Shown: positions 14,172 to 19,560 of the stretch, piece after piece
Layout of the letters: the number at the start of each line of letters is the position of its first letter
How positions within the stretch are numbered: position 1 is the stretch's first letter
NCBI GenBank assembly: GCA_003444085.1
Contig: DLVL01000075.1
Coordinates: forward strand, 55,175-74,734
Source of the DNA: Kosmotogaceae bacterium
GTDB taxonomy: Bacteria; Thermotogota; Thermotogae; Petrotogales; Kosmotogaceae
Length of the DNA: 19,560 bases
Reading direction: 5' to 3'
Program-made: the position numbers and the translations under genes
Notes under the pieces: model-generated
Told to the model about the DNA's origin: nothing
Databases searched by the model: none
What the model saw: only the letters and a program-made list of their open reading frames with translations

Positions 14172-15320
14172 GTGCAGTTCGCGAAAGACATAGGTTTCAA
14201 ATCGTGGATTGGCATTGCAGCGATTGAACTTGAAGCCATGGAGCAGATAAAAAATGTCTGCAGTATCCCGAATGTCTTCAAATGGGTAGCGATCATGCCT
14301 GATGTTCATCCAGGATTTGGGATGCCAATTGGTGGCGTGGTGGCCTTCAAAGACAAGGTGATTCCAAATGCTGTAGGTGTTGATATCGGGTGTGGCGTCT
14401 TGATGGTAAAAACAGATATCAATGCATCCGAGGCAAAGGACAACATGCAAAGATTTCTGAGCGGTGCACTAGAAGAAATACCGGTCGGATTTGGAAAGAG
14501 GAGAAGATCTGCAGCTTCTTCAATCTGGGAAGAGGTTCCCGAAGACCCGGTGATTCAGAAGGAGCGAGAGAACGCTACGTTGCAGCTCGGAACCCTTGGA
14601 GGCGGCAATCATTTCATAGAACTCCAGAAAACGACTGATGAACACGTTGCTTTGATGGTACATAGTGGCTCAAGGCACCTTGGTAAGGCGATTGCCGACT
14701 ATTACAATAGAATGGCCAGAACTTATCTGAAAGGGAGAAAGATTGATCATCCTCCTGGACTGGCGTGGTTGCCACTGGATAGCAGGCAAGCAAGCAACTA
14801 CTGCGAAGCAATGAACTTCTGTCTGCGATATGCATCTGAAAACAGGAGAATCATCACTGATATACTCCTTAAGCTTATGGAAAGGCACTTCGGAGCGTTC
14901 AGTATACTTGAGAGACTTGAAACTATCCACAACTATGCAAATCTTGAGACACACTACAAAGAAGAGGTAATGGTTCATAGAAAAGGCGCAGTACGTGCTT
15001 CAGGAAAGGTCATAATCCCGGGATCCATGGGAACACACTCATATGTGGGTCTGGGCTTAGAAAACCCTAAGAGCTTCAAATCATGCTCGCATGGAGCCGG
15101 AAGAGTTATGGGAAGAAAGCAGGCAAGGGAGAGCATTAATTATGACAAAGTAATGCACGAACTATCACGATCAGGAATCAGCATTGTCTCGCCTGATCGA
15201 AAGTCAATTGTTGAGGAAGCAAGGGAGACTTACAAGAATATCGAAGAAGTAATGGTTCTGCAAAAGGACCTTGTAAAACCACTCGAGAAACTGGTTCCTC
15301 TTGGCGTTATAAAGGGATGA
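14172..15320 (+). CDS. rtcB: RNA-splicing ligase RtcB
   Basis: This 382-residue RtcB joins RNA ends carrying 2',3'-cyclic phosphate or 3'-phosphate to 5'-OH ends, using GTP and Mn2+. The key motifs are complete: MPDVHPGFGMPIGG (42-55), GVDIGCGV with Asp71 and Cys74, LGGGNHF with Asn146 and His147, VHSGSRHLG with His164, HNYAN with His253, and SHGAGRVMGRKQA with His307, which takes the guanylyl group. Metal ligands and nucleophile are thus all present. It is of the shorter bacterial type. The GTG at 14172-14174 is eight bases after AAGGAG (14158-14163). Archease, its usual activator in many organisms, is not encoded here, nor is the RtcA cyclase. The preceding 169 bases show no convincing promoter or structure. 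It converges with the FmdB gene, with only 13 bases between the stops. Confidence 0.97.
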   Translation: MQFAKDIGFKSWIGIAAIELEAMEQIKNVCSIPNVFKWVAIMPDVHPGFGMPIGGVVAFKDKVIPNAVGVDIGCGVLMVKTDINASEAKDNMQRFLSGALEEIPVGFGKRRRSAASSIWEEVPEDPVIQKERENATLQLGTLGGGNHFIELQKTTDEHVALMVHSGSRHLGKAIADYYNRMARTYLKGRKIDHPPGLAWLPLDSRQASNYCEAMNFCLRYASENRRIITDILLKLMERHFGAFSILERLETIHNYANLETHYKEEVMVHRKGAVRASGKVIIPGSMGTHSYVGLGLENPKSFKSCSHGAGRVMGRKQARESINYDKVMHELSRSGISIVSPDRKSIVEEARETYKNIEEVMVLQKDLVKPLEKLVPLGVIKG

Positions 15321-15333
15321 TTAGGGAAAGCTT

Positions 15334-15537
15334 CTAGCCAGAACAACTTGAACAGTTGCTGGAGGTACATCCACTGCAGGCGGATTCAGACCCCTGCCCC
15401 CTTTTCACGGAGACTCTTGAAACCTGCTTTAAGAGCTCTCCTCCACAACTACAACACCTAGGTACTCTGTCTGTGAATTTCATCAAAATCTCTTCTTCAG
15501 AACCACACTGCCTGCAAACAAACCTGTATATCGGCAT
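15334..15537 (-). CDS. FmdB-family zinc-ribbon protein with Cys/Ser-rich tail
   Basis: This 67-residue protein opens MPIYRFVCRQCG, the standard start of the FmdB family of small putative regulators. Cys8, Cys11, Cys28 and Cys31 form the zinc ribbon; Cys29 adds a further thiol. The last 18 residues are almost all Ser, Cys and Gly, with a second set C54-x2-C57-x4-C62-x2-C65. Such tails occur in the family, but their role is not known. The frame is open to 15621; the ATG at 15537 is chosen for the family start and an AGGTGATC site just upstream. It follows tldE by 61 bases on the same strand, so it is probably the third gene of the tldD-tldE operon. Confidence 0.85.
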   Translation of the reverse strand: MPIYRFVCRQCGSEEEILMKFTDRVPRCCSCGGELLKQVSRVSVKRGQGSESACSGCTSSNCSSCSG

Positions 15538-15598
15538 CTGATCACCTGTAAGATTATACATCTGTTGTGATATTTCGACCAATACTCCCCTGGTCAAA

Positions 15599-16957
15599 TC
15601 AGCCAGAACCTGCAATATCAACCTCTGAGACCATCACAGATGGAGTAATGGTCGTTCTTGGCATCGGTAATGAGAAAATCCTATCACTTCCCACTGCTTC
15701 CACACTTCTAAATATAGTCAAGATATCTGATGCAATGGTTATCTGTTCAACACTTCTCGTCTTCTTACCATCTTCTATCAGAAACCCCTGTGCTCCCAGA
15801 GAGAACTCTCCAGACATGGGTTTTGCCCCAGAATGCAAGCCTTCAACAGAGGTTATAAGTATACCGGATCCTGTGCGCTCGATGAGTTCCTCAAGAGAGT
15901 GCTCACCAGGTTCAACCGAAATGTTTATCGGAGCAATCTGAGTCTGCCCCTTGTAACCATTCTTCAACGCATTTCCGGTTGGCTCTACTCCATCTTTCTT
16001 TGCAGTTTTGAGATCATAGAGCAGTGATTTCTGAATCCCTTTATCGATCAGTGCTTTACGTTTGGTTGGGACTCCCTGATCATCAAAAGGTCTACTGCTG
16101 AGGCTTTCAATCAGGTGAGGTTCATCGTATATAGACAGCAGCTCTGAAGCGATCCTGTCTTCACTTGAGCGGCTGATTGGTGAAAGTCCCCTCTGAACCA
16201 TCTCAGCGGAAAACATCGTAGGGATGAATGTTGCGAGCAGTGAACCGAAAACATCGTTTCTAAGGATTATGTTGTATTTCCCACTCTTCACTGATTTGGC
16301 TCCGAGCTTCTGTGAAGACTCTGAAGCAGCACGCCTTGCAGTCTTGTTGTGTTCAAGTCGATCAGGTTCTCTTGCGAGGTCGTAAGCAAAACCAGTCTTG
16401 TGTTGCTTGCCGTCAGAAGCAACTGTAATAACTACTAAGTAACCGCCATCTTTCCTGTGATAGTTCTCAAGTCCCTGAGAATTACAGATAGTCGTTTCAT
16501 CTACAAAGAAACCAAACCCGCTTTCAGGGACAAGAACAATGCGAGGATCTGCTTCATGAGCAGTTTTCTCCATTTCCAGGACAGTGTCGACAGCCCAACT
16601 GACGGGTAACTCCTCGTAGCGCCCGCTGTAATACGATGAATCATCCTGAATCCTGGTGCCCGAATGCAGAGTTTCAATGTAATCTGAGTCATTTAGCTGC
16701 ATGTTTGAGATTGCTTTATCTACAAGCATTTCAACATGCAGGTCGTCGATGATCTCTGTAAAAGCAAAGCCGGCTTTCCCTTTCCTCACCGTCTTGAGGC
16801 TGAGCCCGGCCGAAATCGAGTCACTGCTTTTCTCTATTTTTCCTTTGTGAGCACTTATCGTAAAGCTTCTTGAACTCCTGAAGAAAATCTCACTCATTTC
16901 AGATCCTTTACGAGAAGCCATTGAAAGTATCTTGTCTCTCAGTTCCTTGTTTATCAT
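15599..16957 (-). CDS. tldE: TldE/PmbA-type subunit of the TldD/TldE metalloprotease
   Basis: This 452-residue protein is the non-catalytic partner (TldE, also PmbA) in the TldD-TldE heterodimeric protease, known from E. coli for maturing microcin B17 and degrading the CcdA antitoxin. It shares the family fold, with an N-terminal domain from about 1 to 190 and a C-terminal barrel-like half, but lacks the HExxxH zinc motif. S-G-E-F-S-L-G-A-Q-G-F at about 380-390 is a family block, comparable to GDFS.GASGF. ATG 16955-16957 shares its A with the last base of the TldD stop (TGATG), so translation is coupled; the ribosome site GGAGGT lies within the end of tldD. The FmdB gene follows. Confidence 0.93.
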   Translation of the reverse strand: MINKELRDKILSMASRKGSEMSEIFFRSSRSFTISAHKGKIEKSSDSISAGLSLKTVRKGKAGFAFTEIIDDLHVEMLVDKAISNMQLNDSDYIETLHSGTRIQDDSSYYSGRYEELPVSWAVDTVLEMEKTAHEADPRIVLVPESGFGFFVDETTICNSQGLENYHRKDGGYLVVITVASDGKQHKTGFAYDLAREPDRLEHNKTARRAASESSQKLGAKSVKSGKYNIILRNDVFGSLLATFIPTMFSAEMVQRGLSPISRSSEDRIASELLSIYDEPHLIESLSSRPFDDQGVPTKRKALIDKGIQKSLLYDLKTAKKDGVEPTGNALKNGYKGQTQIAPINISVEPGEHSLEELIERTGSGILITSVEGLHSGAKPMSGEFSLGAQGFLIEDGKKTRSVEQITIASDILTIFRSVEAVGSDRIFSLPMPRTTITPSVMVSEVDIAGSG

Positions 16958-18342
16958 CAGCTTCTACCTCCAACAATCAGCTCAGATACTCTTATAGTGG
17001 GTTGCCCAACATCTGCAGGAATCATGCCAGAAGCAGATCCACACATTCCCTGCTCTCTTGCAAGATCGGAACCCACAAGGTCGATCTTCTGAAGAGTTTC
17101 GTGTCCTTTCCCAATAAGAGTTGCCCCACGCACTGGTTCGGTGATCCTGCCCTTGTTTATCAGGTATCCTTCAGTTACAGCGAAGTTGTATTCTCCAGTT
17201 GAAGGAGTCACAGAACCTCCACCAAGGCTCTTGGCGTAAAGGCCGTATTCTGTAGCAGAGATTATCTCTTCAGGGAGCATGTTTCCAGCCATTATAAAAG
17301 TATTACTCATCCTTGAAGTTGGGGGAAAAGTGTAATCCTGTCTCCTGCCGCTGGAGGTTGACTCCATGGACATCTTGATGCCGTTAAGCCTGTCAACCAT
17401 GTAAGACTTCAGAATCCCTTTTTCTATCAAAAGATTTGGCTTTGTTTCCTTTCCTTCGTCATCAATACTTGCAGATCCCCAGCCGTTTGGAATAGTAGGA
17501 TCGTCGATTGCAGACACGACCTCTGAGGCGACTCTCTGCCCCAACTTGCCGGCAAACACAGAAGCACCCTTGGCGACGCTCGTTGCTTCAAGAGCGTGAC
17601 CACACGCTTCATGGAATATCACGCCTCCAAAACCGTTTGAGATGACCACGGGCATCTTTCCAGCAGGTGCATGTCGAGATTTCACCATCTTACTGGCCAT
17701 CCTGGAAGGTCTTCTGGCGGCTTCCTTTACATCAAAGGTGTTATAGAACTCCAGCCCCATGCCGGAACCCGGAGAGTAACTCGCGGTTTCTTTTATGCCC
17801 TCAGACTCAGCTACTGAGCGTATGCTTAGCCTGGTCCGCACCCTCTGGTCATTAACTTCCAGTCCGTCAGTATTGAATATCGTGACATTCTGAACGCTGT
17901 CTAAGTATGATATGAGAACCTGTACTACCAGATCCGAAACTGAGTTAGCCCCTTCGTTGGCAAGCTCCATTATTTCTGCCTTTTCAGAGAGTTCAACTTC
18001 TTCAGGGTTGAGAAAGACCATGTGTCTGTTCCTGATTTCCGGTTTTTCGAAAGATTTTATACTCACACCAGGAGAAGATCCACCTGTGGACCTGGCCAGT
18101 CTGGCTGCAAGCTCCGTCATTGAATCGATTCTGAGATCATTTGTATGGCCGTAGGCACTCATAATTCCAGAAAAGACTCTTATACCTGCTCCGTAGATAG
18201 TGCCTGAAACAGCACTTTCGATTCTACCGTTGAGCATCGAGATCTCATTGGTATACTTGAGTTCGACAAACACCTCTGCGAAATCAGCGCCGTTTCTTAG
18301 GGCTGATTCAAGTGTAGCAGCAGCTATCGTCGGGTCAATCAA
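16957..18342 (-). CDS. tldD: TldD metalloprotease catalytic subunit
   Basis: This 461-residue protein is the zinc subunit of the TldD-TldE protease, which draws an unfolded peptide into a closed chamber and cleaves it without much sequence preference. HEACGH at 244-249 is the family's HExxxH zinc motif, and the Cys in E-Q-G-M-C-G-S-A-S-G near the C-terminus is the expected further ligand. V-T-P-S-T-G-E-Y-N-F-A-V-T-E-G is the C-terminal family block. The frame is open to 18384, but TTG 18340-18342 lies eight bases after GGAGGT (18351-18356) and gives the normal start M-I-D-P-T. The substrates here are unknown; no modified-peptide cluster is visible apart from the neighbouring Cys-rich FmdB protein. 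The gene overlaps tldE by one base. Confidence 0.96.
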   Translation of the reverse strand: MIDPTIAAATLESALRNGADFAEVFVELKYTNEISMLNGRIESAVSGTIYGAGIRVFSGIMSAYGHTNDLRIDSMTELAARLARSTGGSSPGVSIKSFEKPEIRNRHMVFLNPEEVELSEKAEIMELANEGANSVSDLVVQVLISYLDSVQNVTIFNTDGLEVNDQRVRTRLSIRSVAESEGIKETASYSPGSGMGLEFYNTFDVKEAARRPSRMASKMVKSRHAPAGKMPVVISNGFGGVIFHEACGHALEATSVAKGASVFAGKLGQRVASEVVSAIDDPTIPNGWGSASIDDEGKETKPNLLIEKGILKSYMVDRLNGIKMSMESTSSGRRQDYTFPPTSRMSNTFIMAGNMLPEEIISATEYGLYAKSLGGGSVTPSTGEYNFAVTEGYLINKGRITEPVRGATLIGKGHETLQKIDLVGSDLAREQGMCGSASGMIPADVGQPTIRVSELIVGGRS

Positions 18343-18369
18343 GGGGATCCACCTCCAGAATTCACAAAG

Positions 18370-18392
18370 AATTGTGCAAGACAATTATAACA
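18370..18392 (-). promoter_or_regulatory. Extended -10 promoter and overlapping palindrome before tldD
   Basis: Reading the minus strand, TGT (18390-18392) precedes a perfect TATAAT (18384-18389), an extended -10. A 17-base inverted repeat (AATTGT, five bases, ACAATT; 18370-18386) overlaps its end and the likely transcript start, a usual place for a repressor site. No -35 of quality is seen. Confidence 0.5.
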
Positions 18393-18489
18393 TTCTCGTT
18401 AGCATACCAAAGTGTTTCTGATCAAAAGGCAAAGAAGAGCACCATGACTGAAGCATACTAATGCTGTGCTTATGAGATATGCCGTGAGG

Positions 18490-18518
18490 TGGATAACTGC
18501 CTGGACCTGTGTTATACT
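18490..18518 (+). promoter_or_regulatory. Promoter of the rpsF-ssb-rpsR operon
   Basis: TGGATA (18490-18495), a 17-base spacer and TATACT (18513-18518) match at four and five of six bases, with a TG just before the -10 (TGTTATACT). It would start a leader of about 54 bases before rpsF. Confidence 0.6.
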
Positions 18519-18533
18519 TCCCTGTGACAAGAA

Positions 18534-18573
18534 TCCCGCTTTGTCTGCAGACAAAGCCATTGGCCGTGGGAGG
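18534..18573 (+). promoter_or_regulatory. rpsF leader hairpin, possible S6:S18 autoregulatory site
   Basis: A perfect 20-base palindrome, GCTTTGTCTG and its complement (18538-18557), would form a stable hairpin in the mRNA. TCCC (18534-18537) can pair with GGGA (18568-18571), which is part of the rpsF ribosome site GGGAGG, leaving CATTGGCCGT with a CCG at 18564-18566 unpaired on the 3' side. A hairpin with a nearby CCG bulge is the known general design of the leader bound by the S6:S18 complex in many bacteria. The match is by eye. Confidence 0.5.
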
Positions 18574-18578
18574 TTAGT

Positions 18579-19073
18579 ATGGGAAGAAAGAGAATCTATG
18601 AGACTCTCTTCATAATGTCACCAAAAATCGACGAAGAAGAGAGAGAAAGCATTGTGGAAAAGGTCAAGAGCAATATTGAAGAGCGTGTAGGCGGCGAGAT
18701 AAGATCAGTTGACAGATGGGGGATACGAAAACTCGCTTACCGTGTGAGAAAGGGCTTTAGCGATGGGGATTACACTATCATCCTCTTTGATGCCGAGGCA
18801 GAGAACGTGATTACACTGGAACGCTTCTACTCAGTTACTCCGGAGATCTTCAGATGGCAGACCTTCAGAAGAGAAGATCTTGAAAAAGTCCCTCCAACAA
18901 AGAAACCCGAGAGCTCAACAGACGAAAAGAGCGTTTCTTCTGATGATGTATCAGCAGGCGATCCAGAAGGCAGTCCAGAAGAGACAGCTACAAATGTTCC
19001 CGGTGAGTCAAGCGTTCCTGAAGAAACCACCGCTGAGACGCGTGAAGAAGACACCAGGGAAAGAGAGGCGTGA
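18579..19073 (+). CDS. rpsF: 30S ribosomal protein S6 with long acidic C-terminal tail
   Basis: S6 binds the platform of the small ribosomal subunit as a pair with S18. Residues 1-103 form the standard domain: RIYETLFIMSP at the start, V-D-R-W-G-I-R-K-L-A-Y at 44-54, G-D-Y-T-I-I-L-F at 63-70 and V-T-P-E-I-F-R-W at 86-93. About 60 further residues (104-164), rich in Glu, Ser, Thr and Pro, are a disordered tail; most S6 proteins stop near 95-100 residues, and Thermotoga S6 has a shorter extension. The ATG follows GGGAGG (18568-18573). ssb starts six bases after the stop, and rpsR follows ssb, the usual order. Confidence 0.97.
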   Translation: MGRKRIYETLFIMSPKIDEEERESIVEKVKSNIEERVGGEIRSVDRWGIRKLAYRVRKGFSDGDYTIILFDAEAENVITLERFYSVTPEIFRWQTFRREDLEKVPPTKKPESSTDEKSVSSDDVSAGDPEGSPEETATNVPGESSVPEETTAETREEDTREREA

Positions 19074-19079
19074 TCTTGT

Positions 19080-19535
19080 GTGAGCATAAGCTATAACAAG
19101 ATTATCCTTGTCGGAAGACTCACAAGAGATCCGGAGATGAAGTTCAGTCCCAGTGGTACTCAGATTTCGACATTTTCTCTTGCTGTTGATAGAAACACAC
19201 GTAGCGGACGAGAGGATGATTCAACGGACTTTGTGAGAATAGTGACATTCGGAAAACTTGCCGAGTTTTGCGGCAACTATCTTGCAAAGGGAAGACTTGT
19301 GCTTGTGGAAGGGTCTTTGAGAATCCGACGATGGAAGACCCAGGAAGGAGAACCGAGAAGCACCACAGAGGTCCTGGCAAATACGATAAGATTCATGGAG
19401 ACTAAAGCTCAGGCAGGAATAACCCATGAGAACTCCAGGACTGAAGATGATGGCAAATTCAATGACAATGATGATGGAATCACTTTCTTCGGGAATGATT
19501 CTGATGATTCCAAGAGTGACGAAGTACCGTTCTAG
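19080..19535 (+). CDS. ssb: Single-stranded DNA-binding protein SSB
   Basis: This 151-residue protein has an OB fold (about 1-110) with Y-N-K-I-I-L-V-G-R-L-T-R-D-P-E near the start, TDFVRIVTFGKLAEF in the centre and LVLVEGSLRIRRW as the family's later strand pair. The acidic, flexible tail ends D-E-V-P-F, the version of the D-D-D-I-P-F tip through which SSB recruits repair and replication proteins. The start is GTG at 19080-19082, seven bases from the rpsF stop; a GAGGCGTGATC site spans the end of rpsF. It lies between rpsF and rpsR, as in many bacteria, and is thus tied to ribosomal protein expression. Confidence 0.97.
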   Translation: MSISYNKIILVGRLTRDPEMKFSPSGTQISTFSLAVDRNTRSGREDDSTDFVRIVTFGKLAEFCGNYLAKGRLVLVEGSLRIRRWKTQEGEPRSTTEVLANTIRFMETKAQAGITHENSRTEDDGKFNDNDDGITFFGNDSDDSKSDEVPF

Positions 19536-19547
19536 GAGGGTGGAATA

Positions 19548-19560
19548 ATGAGAGAAAGGC
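19548..19560 (+). CDS. rpsR: Start of rpsR (ribosomal protein S18), cut by window edge
   Basis: Only four codons (M-R-E-R) and one base are visible. The ATG lies 12 bases after the ssb stop and follows AGGAGGGTGG (19534-19543). Operon order rpsF-ssb-rpsR and the basic start suggest S18, but identity rests on context. Confidence 0.6.

Noticed and set aside
15338..15362. Hairpin CCAG...CTGG between rtcB and the FmdB gene
   Set aside because: It has a two-base bulge, lies in the coding end of the FmdB gene and lacks a T-run, so it is not counted as a terminator.
15538..15621. Longer N-terminus for the FmdB protein
   Set aside because: The family begins at MPIYRF and an AGGTGATC site precedes that ATG; the longer form would overlap tldE.
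1..19560. CRISPR array, tRNA, rRNA, insertion sequence or prophage
   Set aside because: No regularly spaced repeats, cloverleaf, ribosomal RNA, transposase or terminal inverted repeats were seen on either strand.

Overview
The window looks like a chromosomal segment of a mesophilic member of the Thermotogota, most likely Mesotoga or a close relative. The basis is an encapsulin that reads like the Thermotoga maritima shell protein, a DUF4438 gene of the type known from Thermotoga, the rpsF-ssb-rpsR order, moderate base composition, strong AGGAGGTG-type ribosome sites and very frequent TTG and GTG starts. The genus is an inference from remembered protein similarity. No tRNA, rRNA, CRISPR array, insertion sequence or phage gene was seen, and no stretch over 300 bases lacks a gene.

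Layout. Positions 1-1016 (-) hold the N-terminal part of a peptide ABC-transporter binding protein, and 1144-1485 (-) a stand-alone NIF3/CutA-like domain. Positions 1601-4274 (+) hold a small helical protein, a DUF4438 protein, an encapsulated ferritin (EncFtn) and its encapsulin shell, closed by a clear terminator. Positions 4424-7583 (+) are an ABC-2 exporter operon with one ATPase and two permeases. Positions 7669-10360 (+) carry a flavodiiron protein, an internally duplicated membrane protein and an MscL channel with a zinc-ribbon tail, ending at a 13-bp hairpin. On the minus strand, 10440-12164 is a small membrane protein followed by a PatB/MalY-type C-S lyase whose best start is ATT, and 12260-13321 is a lipoprotein with an HEFTH metalloprotease motif. 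Positions 13466-15320 (+) hold a GNAT acetyltransferase and the RNA ligase RtcB. Positions 15334-18342 (-) hold TldD, TldE and an FmdB-type zinc ribbon with a Cys/Ser-rich tail. Positions 18579-19560 (+) are the start of the rpsF-ssb-rpsR operon, with a structured leader.

How it fits together. The encapsulin/EncFtn pair stores and oxidises iron inside a protein shell, and the flavodiiron protein about 3.4 kb downstream reduces O2 or NO, so the segment has an oxygen and iron defence flavour fitting an anaerobe. The points most worth a second look are the ATT start of the PatB-like enzyme, the two-fold repeat in the unknown membrane protein, the rpsF leader whose hairpin could mask the ribosome site, the Cys/Ser tail of the FmdB protein beside tldD-tldE, the unrecognised metalloprotease lipoprotein, and the small helical protein and DUF4438 protein ahead of the encapsulin genes. 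I did not find a clear-cut new multi-gene system.
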